Source: JAEULH01 sp963789785 (GTDB lineage Bacteria; Pseudomonadota; Alphaproteobacteria; Rhodospirillales; Defluviicoccaceae). From it: 64,000 bases of DNA. Under the pieces are notes generated by a model. It was not told the origin of the DNA and did not search any database. It saw only the letters and a program-made list of their open reading frames with translations. Location of the stretch: the NCBI GenBank assembly GCA_963789785.1, contig CAWBNC010000044.1:62001-126000 (forward strand), given 5' to 3'. Every line of letters begins with the position of its first letter. Within the stretch, counting starts at the first letter, position 1. The translations under genes and the position numbers were made by a program. Positions 8,406 through 18,175 of this stretch are shown here, in pieces.

Positions 8406-11207
8406 ATGCTGGGTCTGGGTGCAATCACCTTCGCCGTACCATGGGCTCTGGCCGCGCTGCTGGCGCTGCCGGCGCTATGGTGGTTGCTGCGCATGAGCCC
8501 GCCGACGCCGCGCCGGGTGCGCTTTCCGCCGCTGCGCTTCCTCGCCGGCCTCGTCTCGAAGGAAGAAAGCGCCGCGCGCACACCGTGGTGGCTGCTGGCG
8601 CTGCGCCTGGCCTTGATTCTCGCGATCATCCTCGCCTGCGCCCAGCCTTTGCTCAACGCGCAAAGCGGTTTCGCCGGCAGCGGCCCGCTCGTTCTAGTTG
8701 TCGACGACGGCTGGGCCTCGGGTCGCGACTGGGGCCGGCGCCGGGTCGCGATGACGGCGCTAGTCGAACGCGCGGAACGCGCCGGCCGACCAATTGTCGT
8801 GGTCACCACGGCCCCCGAAAGCGCGGAAAAGGCGACGCCAACCGTCCGTGAGGTCGCGGCGGGCGAAGCGCGTGGCCTGGTCGAGTCCTTGCAGCCGAAG
8901 CCGTGGCCGACGCAGCGGGCGACGGCGCTGGCCGCTCTTGATCGCCTTCTGCGTGAGCGGGCGACGCCGGCCGTCGGCGAGATCTGGTGGCTGAGCGACG
9001 GCCTGGAGGAGGATGGCGCGGGAACCGCCGCCCTGGCCGCCCGGCTCCAGCGCCTGGCGCCACTGACGGTGGTCGCTCCCGAACGCAGCGCCGGCCCGCT
9101 GCTGCTTCGGCCTCCGGCGATGGAGAGCGGCGGATTGGCCATGGCCGTGCTTCGAGCGGAAGCCGGGGCGGAGCGCGGGTTCAGTATTCTCGCCATCTCC
9201 GACACCGGCCTCGTCATCGCCCGCGAGAACGGACGCTTCACGGCAGGCGGCACGGGTGCCGAGGTCCACTTTCGCCTGCCCACGGAAATCGCCGAGCGGG
9301 TCGCCCGTTTCGAGGTGGAGGGCGAACGGAGCGCCGGTGGGGTCGTCCTGGTCGACGCCCGCTGGCGGCGCCGCCCGGTTGGACTGATCGCGGAGCAGGG
9401 CACCACCGGTGAACCGCCGCTCCTCGGCCAGCTTTACTATCTCGACCGCGCCCTGGCCGGGTTCGCCGAGGTCCGGCAGGGCGATCCGGCGAGCCTGCTC
9501 GCGCGCAATATCGCGGTTCTGGCGCTCCCCGATCATGCCCGGCTCGATCCCGCGCTGACGCAGCGGGTCGAACGCTGGGTCGAGGCCGGCGGCACGCTGA
9601 TCCGCTTCGCCGGGCCGCGCCTCGCCGACCAGGCGGACGCCGATGATCCGCTTCTGCCGGTCCGCCTGCGCCTGGGTGATCGCAACATCGGCGGCACCCT
9701 GTCATGGCAGGAGCCGGCGACGCTGGCGCCGTTCGAGGCCGCGAGCCCGTTCGCCGGTCTCGACCCCGGAACGGACGTCGTTGTCCATCGGCAGGTCCTG
9801 GCCGAGCCCTCCTTCGACGCCGGCCAGCTGGTCTGGGCCCGGCTTGACGACGGCACGCCGCTGGTCACTGCCCGCAGGAAGGGCGAGGGCTGGCTCGTCC
9901 TGTTTCACACCACCGCCAATGCCGACTGGTCGAACCTGCCGCTGTCGGGCCTCTTCGTCGACATGCTGCAGCGCCTCGTCGCACTTTCGAACGGCATCGG
10001 CGACACGGCCGGTGCGGCAGGCATTTCGGGCGCCGGACCGGCGCTCGCGCCCATCGCCACCCTCGACGGGAGCGGCGGCCTGTCATCGCCGCAGCCGGGC
10101 GTAAGCGCGATCGAAGCGGCGAGTTTCGCCGCGACGCCGGTATCGCCGCGCCATCCGCCGGGCTTCTACGGCAACGGCGGCCAACGGAGGGCGCTCAATC
10201 TCGGCGCGTCGCTGGCGGCGCTGCGCCCGCTGGAGCCGTTGCCGCCAGGTGTCACCCTCGGCGCCTACAGCGAGGCGGCGGAGCAGGATTTGCGTGGCTG
10301 GCTGCTCGCCGCGGCCTTGAGCCTTACGCTTCTCGACCTGGGCCTGAGCGTCGTGATGCGCGGTCTGCTCGGCCGCCCGGAACGACGGGGAGGTATGGCC
10401 GTCGTCCCGACCCGTACCGGGACGGGCGGGCGTCGGGGCCTCCTTGCCCTTGCGCTGGCAGCACTGGCAGCACTGGGCGCGGGCGCCGCGGGCGCGCAGA
10501 CGATCATTGCCGATGGCAGCGCCGAGCCCGCTGCCCTGACCACCCGCCTCGCCTATATCGCTACCGGCGATCGCGAAACCGACGCCGTCAGCCGCGCCGG
10601 CCTCGATGCGCTCGCGGTGATGGTCAACCGGCGCACCGCGGCCGAACTCGGGCCGGCCGTGGCGGTCGATCCCGCCGCCGACGAACTCGCCTTCTACCCC
10701 CTGCTCTACTGGCCGATCGGTGCGAACGCACCGGATCTCGCCGCCACCGCGGTGCCGCGGCTGATCGACTACATGCGCAACGGTGGGACCATTGTTTTCG
10801 ATATTCACGATGATGCCGCCGGCCGTTCGCCAGCCCTCCGCACCCTTGCGCGTCGGCTCGACATTCCGCCGCTGGTATCGGTACCGGCCGATCACGTGCT
10901 GCGCCGCGCCTACTACCTTCTTTCCGATTTGCCCGGCCGTCGCCGCGGTAACCCGGTATGGGTCGTCGACCGGGCCGATCGGATCAACGACGGCGTCACC
11001 CCGGTCATCGCCGGCAGCAACGACTGGGCCGGCGCGTGGGCCGCCGACGACGCGATGCGACCGATGTTCCCGGTGGTGCCGGGCGGTGAGGACCAGCGCG
11101 AGCTGGCCTATCGCTTCGGCATCAACCTCGTGATGCATGTGCTGACCGGCAACTACAAGGCCGACCAGGTTCATCTTCCGGCGATCATGGAGCGGCTTGG
11201 CCAGTGA
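8406..11207 (+). CDS. BatA-like membrane protein with C-terminal DUF4159 domain
   Basis: This protein of about 933 residues has two N-terminal membrane helices (FAVPWALAALLALPALWWLL and WWLLALRLALILAIILACAQ), as in BatA/aerotolerance proteins. A VWA-like region follows, with LVLVVDDGWASGRDW and EIWWLSDGLEEDG. Two more hydrophobic segments lie at about residues 640-665 and 690-710. The last 220 residues are DUF4159 (LTTRLAYIATGDRETDAV, YPLLYWPIGANAPDLA, MRNGGTIVFDIHDDAAG), predicted to lie in the periplasm after an AGAAGAQ junction. A TTG three bases earlier is an alternative start. The stop overlaps the next gene's GTG. Function is unknown; context suggests envelope quality control with MoxR. 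Confidence 0.88.
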   Translation: MLGLGAITFAVPWALAALLALPALWWLLRMSPPTPRRVRFPPLRFLAGLVSKEESAARTPWWLLALRLALILAIILACAQPLLNAQSGFAGSGPLVLVVDDGWASGRDWGRRRVAMTALVERAERAGRPIVVVTTAPESAEKATPTVREVAAGEARGLVESLQPKPWPTQRATALAALDRLLRERATPAVGEIWWLSDGLEEDGAGTAALAARLQRLAPLTVVAPERSAGPLLLRPPAMESGGLAMAVLRAEAGAERGFSILAISDTGLVIARENGRFTAGGTGAEVHFRLPTEIAERVARFEVEGERSAGGVVLVDARWRRRPVGLIAEQGTTGEPPLLGQLYYLDRALAGFAEVRQGDPASLLARNIAVLALPDHARLDPALTQRVERWVEAGGTLIRFAGPRLADQADADDPLLPVRLRLGDRNIGGTLSWQEPATLAPFEAASPFAGLDPGTDVVVHRQVLAEPSFDAGQLVWARLDDGTPLVTARRKGEGWLVLFHTTANADWSNLPLSGLFVDMLQRLVALSNGIGDTAGAAGISGAGPALAPIATLDGSGGLSSPQPGVSAIEAASFAATPVSPRHPPGFYGNGGQRRALNLGASLAALRPLEPLPPGVTLGAYSEAAEQDLRGWLLAAALSLTLLDLGLSVVMRGLLGRPERRGGMAVVPTRTGTGGRRGLLALALAALAALGAGAAGAQTIIADGSAEPAALTTRLAYIATGDRETDAVSRAGLDALAVMVNRRTAAELGPAVAVDPAADELAFYPLLYWPIGANAPDLAATAVPRLIDYMRNGGTIVFDIHDDAAGRSPALRTLARRLDIPPLVSVPADHVLRRAYYLLSDLPGRRRGNPVWVVDRADRINDGVTPVIAGSNDWAGAWAADDAMRPMFPVVPGGEDQRELAYRFGINLVMHVLTGNYKADQVHLPAIMERLGQ

Positions 11208-13326
11208 CGGGCGCGATCGCCTTTTCACCGCTGCTGCCGTGGCCGGCGTTGCTTGCCGCTGCGGCCGTCGCGGCGGCGATGCTTGCCGTTGTCGCCTGGC
11301 GCGGCGGCCGCGGCTGGCTGCTGCGCGGCCTCGCCCTCGCGGCGCTGATCGCGGCGCTGGCCAATCCCCGCCTCGTCGCCGAAGACCGCGAGGCGCGCCC
11401 CGATGTCGCGATCGTTGTCGTCGACACCTCGCTCAGCCAACAGGTCGGCGAGCGAACCCGCCAGGCGGGCGAAGCGGAGGCGGCCGTGCGGGCCGCGCTG
11501 GCCGCGATGCCCGGTCTCGAGGTCAGGGTCGTGAGCGCCGGGCGGCGCGCAGAAAGCGAAACGCGGCTGTTCGAGGCCCTGGCGCGCGCGCTCGCCGACG
11601 CCCCGCGCGACCGGCTCGCGGGTCTGGTGTTCATCACCGATGGCCAGAACCACGATCATCCGCCGGCGGACCTGTTGCCTGCCGGCGTGCCGCTGCACGC
11701 CCTGTTGACCGGCGCCCGCGGAGAGTACGACCGCCGGCTGAAGATCGACCAGGCACCGGCCTACGGCATCGTCGGCGATGCCGTTGCCCTCACCTACACC
11801 GTCATCGACAGCGGCGGGAAAAGCGATAGGAGCAAGGATCGTGCCGCCGCCCGCGCGATCGTGCGATTTCGCGTCAACGGCGAGCCGGCCGGCGAGCGCG
11901 AGGTCGACGTGGGCCAGCCGCAGACGTTCTCTTTCCCCCTCGATCATGCCGGACCGACAGCCGTCGAAGCCGAGGTTGCTGAGGCGTCGGGCGAAATATC
12001 GACCCTCAACAACCGGGCGGCCGCAACGATCAACGGCGTTCGCGATCGACTGCGCGTCCTTCTCGTGTCCGGGCAACCCCATCCTGGGGAGCGGGCATGG
12101 CGCAACCTGCTCAAGTCCGATCCGTCCGTGGATCTCGTCCACTTCACCATTCTCCGCCCGCCGGACCGGGAGGAACTGACGCCGCTGCGCGAGCTGTCGC
12201 TGATCGTTTTCCCGGTCCAGGAACTCTTTGAGCGCAGGCTCTACGACTTCGACCTGGTCGTCTTCGACCGCTTCGTGGTCCGCGGCGTCCTTGCGCCGGA
12301 GTACCTGACGCGGGTGGCCGACTATCTGCGCAACGGCGGCGCAATCCTGCTTGCCACCGGTCCGGAATTCGCCGGGCCGCAGAGCCTCTATTCGACCAAT
12401 CTGGGCCCGTCCATGCCAGCTGCACCCACCGGCGCCGTCGTCGAGCAGGCCTTTCGCCCGACCCTCTCCGAGATCGGTCATCGTCATCCTGTCACCTCGG
12501 AGCTGCCCGGCGAGCGGGTCTCGGGCGACGCCGCCGCCGATGGCATGGTCAGCGCCGGCGACACGGACGCCGGAGAACCGGCGTGGGGACGCTGGTTCCG
12601 CCTGATCGAGACCGCCGTGCGCAGCGGTTCGGTCCTGCTCGAGGGTGCCGGCAACCGCCCGCTCCTGGTCGTCGACCGGGTCGGCGAAGGCCGGATCGCG
12701 CAGCTCGCCAGCGACCAGATCTGGCTGTGGGGCCGCGGTTTCGACGGCGGCGGGCCGCAAGGCGAGCTCTCGCGCCGGCTGGTGCACTGGCTGATGAAGG
12801 AACCGGAGCTGGAGGAGGAGCGGCTCTCGGCGACCATCGCCGACGGCCGGCTCAGCATCGAGCGGCGGACGCTGGCGACCGAGCCGATCGAAGCGACCGT
12901 CACCAGCCCGACCGGCGAGCGGCGGACGGTTGTTCTCGAACCCGGCGCCGACGGGATCGCCCGCGCCGAGACCGAGGCGGAGGAAGCCGGGCTTTACCGG
13001 ATCGAGGATCCGGCGCTGACGGCCTGGGCCGCAGTCGGCGCGGTCGATCCACCCGAGCTTGCCGACCTTCGCGCGACGCCCGATCCACTGGCTCCGGCGA
13101 TCGCGGCGGCCGGCGGCGGCGTCGGCTGGCTGCATGACGGACTGCCGACGCTTCAGGTGGGTCGAGCCCGGTCAGGCCAGCGCCGGGCGCGGCTGGATGG
13201 GCCTGCGCCGCAACCACGCCTACGCGGTCACTGGCGTAAACGAGATCCCGCTGCTGCCACGCCCTTCTCGTCCTTGCCGCGGTGCTGGGCGCACTCGGCG
13301 CGGCCTGGTGGCGCGAGGGCCGCTGA
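11204..13326 (+). CDS. Membrane protein with class I glutamine amidotransferase-like/VWA regions, two frameshifts at 3' end
   Basis: The protein of about 707 residues starts at a GTG inside the DUF4159 stop and has two N-terminal helices (PALLAAAAVAAAMLAVVAW and GLALAALIAALANPRL). A VWA-like segment follows (DVAIVVVDTSLSQQVGERTR, GLVFITDGQNHDHPPADLLP), then an amidotransferase-like flavodoxin fold (RLRVLLVSGQPHPGERAWRN, ADYLRNGGAILLATGPEFAG, GRIAQLASDQIWLWGRGFDG). It is the standard fourth gene of the moxR-DUF58-DUF4159 cluster. Frameshifts near 13155 and 13258 separate the body from RWVEPGQASAGRGWMGLR and the final helix LLVLAAVLGALGAAWWREGR, which ends at 13326. No catalytic Cys triad is evident, so enzymatic activity is doubtful. 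Confidence 0.85.
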
Positions 13327-13467
13327 AGACGCGTCGAACAGCAACGAGATCGCGACAACGGCAACGCCCGGTTTGTCATCGCGATGTCCGCTACCCAGCT
13401 ACGGTGAGCAAGCGCGCTTCAATCCGCGATCCAAGCCGAGACAGATCAGCAGAGGGAACAGCAGATC

Positions 13468-14070
13468 ATGGCCCGCATTCTTGTCCTCTACTACAGCAGC
13501 TACGGTCACGTCGAAGCCATGGCCGAGGCCGTCGCCGAGGGCGCGCGCAGCGTCGAAGGCGCCAGCGTCGACATCAAGCGGGTCGCCGAGCTGATGCCCG
13601 AGGAGGTCGCCAAGAAGGCGAACGTGAAGCTGGATCAGCCAGCGCCCATCGCCGCGCCGGACGATCTCGCCGACTACGACGCCGTCATCTTCGGCACGCC
13701 GACCCGCTTCGGTAACATGTGCGCGCAGATGCGCAACTTCCTCGACCAGACCGGCGGGCTGTGGATGAAGGGCACGCTGATCGGCAAGGTCGGCAGCGTC
13801 TTTGCCAGCACGGCGACCCAGCACGGCGGCCAGGAAACGACTTTGACCTCGTTCCACACGACGCTGTTGCATCTCGGCATGGTCATCGTCGGCCTGCCCT
13901 ATTCCGCCAAGGGCCAGATGACGCTCGACGAGATTTCGGGCGGCTCGCCGTACGGGGCGACCACCATCGCCGCCGGCGACGGATCGCGGATGCCGAGCGC
14001 GAACGAGCTCGAGCTGGCCCGCTTCCAGGGCCGCCACGTGGCGACCATCGCCGGCAAGCTCGCCGGCTGA
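13468..14070 (+). CDS. wrbA: NAD(P)H:quinone oxidoreductase, WrbA family
   Basis: WrbA is an FMN-dependent tetrameric flavodoxin-like enzyme that reduces quinones by two electrons, avoiding semiquinone radicals. The 200-residue protein begins MARILVLYYSSYGHVEAMAE, the FMN phosphate-binding loop. It carries PTRFGNMCAQMRNFLDQTGG and VFASTATQHGGQETTL, both diagnostic of WrbA. The frame is intact. A purine-rich site (GAGGGAAC) precedes the ATG. The glutathionyl-hydroquinone reductase starts 17 bases downstream, so the two probably form a quinone-detoxification operon. Confidence 0.96.
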   Translation: MARILVLYYSSYGHVEAMAEAVAEGARSVEGASVDIKRVAELMPEEVAKKANVKLDQPAPIAAPDDLADYDAVIFGTPTRFGNMCAQMRNFLDQTGGLWMKGTLIGKVGSVFASTATQHGGQETTLTSFHTTLLHLGMVIVGLPYSAKGQMTLDEISGGSPYGATTIAAGDGSRMPSANELELARFQGRHVATIAGKLAG

Positions 14071-14086
14071 AGAGGAGGCCGAACGC

Positions 14087-15000
14087 ATGGGCATGCTGAT
14101 TGACGGCGTCTGGCACGACCGATGGTACGAGACGGCCTCGACGGGCGGGCGCTTCGTCCGCGCCGACAGCCGATTTCGCGGCCAAGTCAGCGCCGACGGC
14201 AGCTCCGGGCACAAGGCCGAGCCGGGGCGCTACCATCTCTACGTCTCCTACGCCTGTCCGTGGGCGCATCGGACCCTGATCTTCCGCGCGCTCGAGAGCC
14301 TCGAGGATGCAATCTCGGTTTCGGTGGTCGACCCGTTGATGCTCGAGAACGGCTGGACGCTGGCCGAGGACGCGGATCCGGTCAACGGCGCGCGCTTCCT
14401 CCACGAGGTCTACACCCGCGCCGACCCCCGCTACTCGGGTCGGGTGACGGTGCCGGTGCTCTGGGATCGCGAACGGGCGACCATCGTCAACAACGAGTCC
14501 GCGGAGATCATCCGCATGTTCAACAGCGCCTTCGCCGGCATTGCCGGTGGGGCCGACTACTACCCCGAGCCGCTCCGCGCCGAGATCGACACGGTCAACG
14601 ACCGGGTCTATCGCACCGTCAACAACGGCGTCTACCGGGCCGGCTTCGCGACCTCACAGGAGGCCTACGAAGAGGCGTTCGATGCGCTGTTCGCCACCCT
14701 CGATGAGCTGGAGGCGCGTCTCGGCCAGCGCCGGTATCTCGTCGGCCGAGCGGATCACCGAGGCCGACTGGCGCCTGTTCACCACGCTGATCCGCTTCGA
14801 CGCCGTCTACTTCGGCCATTTCAAGTGCAATATGAGGCGGATCGTCGACTACCCGAACCTGTGGGGCTATCTCCGCGAGCTCTACCAGGTTCCCGGAGTC
14901 GCCGCAGACCGTGCACTTCGATCATATCAAGGCGCACTACTACGGCAGCCACCGGACGATCAACCCAACCGGAATCATTCCGAAGGGCCCGGACCCTTGA
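14087..15000 (+). CDS. Glutathionyl-hydroquinone reductase (Xi-class GST), two frameshifts
   Basis: Members of this family (YqjG, PcpF, EcmA) remove glutathione from glutathionyl-hydroquinones through a catalytic cysteine. The start MGMLIDGVWHDRWYETASTG follows AGGAGG. The motif YVSYACPWAHRTLIFRALES contains the catalytic Cys. VPVLWDRERATIVNNESAEI and MFNSAFAGIAG also fit. The frame shifts near 14745 (resuming ITEADWRLFTTLIRFDAVYF, FKCNMRRIVDYPNLWGYLRE) and near 14900 (resuming TVHFDHIKAHYYGSHRTINP to the end at 15000). With these joined the length of about 304 residues is close to the family norm. The last 26 bases overlap the converging mscS gene. Confidence 0.88.
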
Positions 15001-15979
15001 CTTGCTGACGCCGCATCGTCGCGACTGCCTTTCCCGCGCGCGGACCACGCCGCCTGACCTTTGCCGCGGGCTCCGGCTCCGACCGTTCTGCTCCCGATTT
15101 TTTCGCCACCAGGCGGTTGTCACGCGGCGTGAGCACCGAGACCGGCTCCTTGAAGGTCAGCGTCCGATAGGGGAACGGGATCTCGATTCCGGCGTTGTCG
15201 AGCCCGCGCTTGACCGCGGCCACCACTTCATCGCGCGAGCGGCGGATGTCGATGGGACGAGAGCCGGTCCACCAGGTCACCTCGAAGTCAATGCTGCTGG
15301 CGCCGAAGGCCTGGGCGAAGACCTGCACACCCGGACCGTTGCGCACGCTGTCGAGCGGCTCGACGGCTCGCCGGATGACGTCGCGGGCCTTGTCGACATC
15401 CTCGCCATAGGCGACGCCGCAGATGATCGTCGTCCGGCGCAGATCGCGGTCGGTCCGCACGGTAACGGGATCCTTGAACAACATCGCGTTAGGGATGACC
15501 ACGCGCTGCCCATCGACCTGGCGGATGTGGGTGTCACGGATGGTGATCCGCTCGACCTGACCTTCGATATCCGAACATTCGATGGTGTCGCCGAGCCGGA
15601 ACGGCTCACGGAAAAGGATCAGAATCCCGGCGATGAAGTTTTCGAAGATGTCCTTGAAGGCGAAGCCGATGGCGATGGAGCCGAGGCCCACGGCGGTCAC
15701 CAGCCGGCCGGGCGTCATGCTGGGAAAGACGACCGTCGTCGCGATGAGGAGACCGAGGATCCAGAGTAGGACCGAAGTCAGCTTCTGCACGACCTCGACA
15801 AGGCCGCGGCGCATCCGCGCCCGCCCCATGGCCGAAGCGATGATTTGATCGAGAATCTTGTCGGCGATCCAGGTGGAAATGAGGACCAGGATCGCGATGC
15901 CGATCGCCGGCAGATAGCTGATGGCCTGATCGGCCATGGCCCGCAGATGACCGTCAATGATGGACCACGCCTTTTCCAT
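14975..15979 (-). CDS. Small-conductance mechanosensitive channel, MscS family
   Basis: This 334-residue inner-membrane channel opens under membrane tension during hypo-osmotic shock. Hydrophobic helices lie at about residues 22-42 and 68-88. The pore-lining TM3 and beta domain follow: LVTAVGLGSIAIGFAFKDIF, ENFIAGILILFREPFRLGDT, then VERITIRDTHIRQVDGQRVV and IPNAMLFKDPVTVR. The C-terminal 40 residues are basic and low-complexity. Convergent overlap with the upstream plus-strand gene is real or results from one of its frameshifts. Identity is secure; the exact channel subtype is not. Confidence 0.93.
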   Translation of the reverse strand: MEKAWSIIDGHLRAMADQAISYLPAIGIAILVLISTWIADKILDQIIASAMGRARMRRGLVEVVQKLTSVLLWILGLLIATTVVFPSMTPGRLVTAVGLGSIAIGFAFKDIFENFIAGILILFREPFRLGDTIECSDIEGQVERITIRDTHIRQVDGQRVVIPNAMLFKDPVTVRTDRDLRRTTIICGVAYGEDVDKARDVIRRAVEPLDSVRNGPGVQVFAQAFGASSIDFEVTWWTGSRPIDIRRSRDEVVAAVKRGLDNAGIEIPFPYRTLTFKEPVSVLTPRDNRLVAKKSGAERSEPEPAAKVRRRGPRAGKAVATMRRQQVKGPGPSE

Positions 15980-16059
15980 GTGCGCCTTTCGCTTGTTTCA
16001 CTGGGCTCCGCGTTCAGCCGCATTGCCGGCGGCGGCACCTTACCACGGGGCGCGCCGGG

Positions 16060-18132
16060 TCAATGCCGGGGAAGCGCATCGCTTCGTTTGTCAGCCAGAG
16101 CGCCGGCAAGAACCGGCGCGATCAGGGTACGTGCAGCCGTCGCGGTGACATGATCGGTGTCGATGAAGATCGGCCTGCCGTCGTGGGTAACGCGACACCG
16201 CGGTCGGCACAAGGCGTCGACAAGCGGGATGAAGCGTACGCCCGGTCGCCGCGCCGCGACCTCGAACGCTTCGGTGGCGCGCGCGCTGAGCGCGCGCGCG
16301 GCAGCGAGGTCGGGAACGGCGGGCAGCGGCAGCCTCCAGCGTTCGGCGGCGATGATCTTTCGCGGCACGTCCCAGCCGACATCGGGGACGTCGCCGAGGA
16401 TAAGGACCGTTCGTCCGGTCGCCCTGATCGCATCGACCGTGCGCAACACCGCGCGCTGGAACGAGGCGCCCGGATCGGCCGCCTGTCGGTCCCGTCGCTT
16501 GCCGTCGGCGTAGGTCGCCCAGCGGGCCGTCAGCACGACCGTCCGGATGTCGTCGCGACCCTTCAGTTCGGCCATGACCGCCTCGTTAAATTGCCTGCAC
16601 TTGACGGCCTTATCGCTGCTGTCCGCCATGAAGCCGAGCAAGGGCGGACAGCCGCCGAGGGCGGCAAAGATACCGCTCTTGCCCGTGGCGCGGGCAGCGA
16701 CATCCATGCCCGGCATCAGCGCGTTGGCATGGGAGTCGCCCCAGAACAGCAGGTCGGCCTTGGCTTTGCCGGCGGTCCCGAAGGTGCACAAGCCGTCCGC
16801 CGGGTCGACCTCGAAGCATTCGTCCGCTCTGGGATTCGTATCCCTTGACGCCGCGTCGGCGGCGAGGACCCTCGGACTCATGGCGCGGGCCCGCATCCCG
16901 CCGCTCAAGGAAATGAAAAGGGCGAGACCTGCGATAGCGAGCGACGCTCCGCCCCAGGCGGTGAACACGAGCCGCCGCCGTATCCGCCCTCGGGCGCGGA
17001 ACGGCCGCTCGACGATTGCCCAAGACAACACGGCGGCCACGAACGATGCTGCGATGGCGATCAGCGTTACCCTCGGCGGCAGAGCCGGATCGGCGAAGAC
17101 ATGGCGGAGGAAGACGAGGATCGGCCAGTGCCAGAGGTAGAGTGAATAGGAGATCAGACCGATAAAGACGACAGGGCGCAGCGACAGGAAGCGGGCAACC
17201 TGGGTCTGCCCCTGGTCCGGCCCGCGAGCACCCGTATGAATGAGCGCCGCGGCACCGAGGCATGGGACCAGGGCGGCGTAACCCGGAAACGGCGTCGCGT
17301 GGCGGAACAGGATCGCCGCCGCGATGATCGCGGCAAGCCCGGCCGCCGCCAGCGCTTCGCGCAGCCAGTGGGCCCCGATCCGCGGGCCGAGGCCGAGCGC
17401 CAGTAGCGCGCCGATGCCGAGCTCCCAGGCTCGCCCGGGAGACAGAAAGAACGCCGCTTCCGGCCGGTGCGCGACCAGAAACACGGAATAGATGAAGGAC
17501 ACCGCGCAGATGGCGGCGATAACGGCCGCGATCGCACGCGGGCGAAGGTAGCGGGAGAGCAGGATCAGCAACGGCGGGAAGACGATATAGAATTGTTCTT
17601 CCACCGCCAGGGACCAGGTGTGAAGCAGCGGCGCGTACTCGCCCGCGCGCGAGAAATAGTTCTCGGTTTCGTGCCAGAACCAGATGTTCGAAATGAAGGT
17701 GACGGTGGCCGCCGCCGACCGCGCGAAGTTTTCATAGTCCCACGGCAGCAGGATGAACCAGCCGGCGACGAACGATGCCGCCATCACGACGAACAGCGCG
17801 GGGATGATCCGGCGGATGCGCCGTTCGTAGAATCGGACGAAGGAAAAGCGTTCCTGGATAATCTCGTCGTGGATCAGGCTGGTGATAAGGAAGCCCGAAA
17901 TCACAAAGAAGACATCGACGCCGATGTAGCCGCCGCTGAAGCCGTTGATGCCGAAGTGAAACAGGATGACCAGGATCACCGCGACCGCGCGCAGACCGTC
18001 GATATCGGGCCGGTAGGAAAGCGGCGGCTGCGCGGCGGTAGCGACGTCGGATCGCTCGCGATGCCGGACCAGTTCCAGAGGTCGATCGGCCGGCGCCCGG
18101 CGACTCAGCGTCTCGCTGTCATCCAGGCTCAT
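16060..18132 (-). CDS. Acyltransferase 3 / SGNH fusion protein (OafA/YrhL type)
   Basis: The 690-residue membrane protein has an N-terminal acyltransferase-3 domain of about ten helices, opening with YRPDIDGLRAVAVILVILFH and GGYIGVDVFFVISGFLITSL. A YERRIRRIIPALF loop and a TWSLAVEEQFYIVFPPLLIL block follow. After about residue 420 comes a periplasmic SGNH hydrolase-like domain whose first block is LLFWGDSHANALMPGMD (GDSH). Such proteins O-acetylate surface glycans such as O-antigen or exopolysaccharide. It stands alone between mscS and the universal stress gene, with no glycan gene cluster beside it. The frame is intact; the substrate is unknown. Confidence 0.93.
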   Translation of the reverse strand: MSLDDSETLSRRAPADRPLELVRHRERSDVATAAQPPLSYRPDIDGLRAVAVILVILFHFGINGFSGGYIGVDVFFVISGFLITSLIHDEIIQERFSFVRFYERRIRRIIPALFVVMAASFVAGWFILLPWDYENFARSAAATVTFISNIWFWHETENYFSRAGEYAPLLHTWSLAVEEQFYIVFPPLLILLSRYLRPRAIAAVIAAICAVSFIYSVFLVAHRPEAAFFLSPGRAWELGIGALLALGLGPRIGAHWLREALAAAGLAAIIAAAILFRHATPFPGYAALVPCLGAAALIHTGARGPDQGQTQVARFLSLRPVVFIGLISYSLYLWHWPILVFLRHVFADPALPPRVTLIAIAASFVAAVLSWAIVERPFRARGRIRRRLVFTAWGGASLAIAGLALFISLSGGMRARAMSPRVLAADAASRDTNPRADECFEVDPADGLCTFGTAGKAKADLLFWGDSHANALMPGMDVAARATGKSGIFAALGGCPPLLGFMADSSDKAVKCRQFNEAVMAELKGRDDIRTVVLTARWATYADGKRRDRQAADPGASFQRAVLRTVDAIRATGRTVLILGDVPDVGWDVPRKIIAAERWRLPLPAVPDLAAARALSARATEAFEVAARRPGVRFIPLVDALCRPRCRVTHDGRPIFIDTDHVTATAARTLIAPVLAGALADKRSDALPRH

Positions 18133-18175
18133 CGGCTGCTCGCAGCGGCCAGCCGTGCGGCGGGTTCCCGCTTCA

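Noticed and set aside
7109..13135. Very long minus-strand open frames opposite DUF58, DUF4159 and the amidotransferase-like gene
   Set aside because: They are antisense to clearly homologous genes, are rich in Arg/Ala/Pro/Gly as expected from GC-rich shadow frames, and show no family match.
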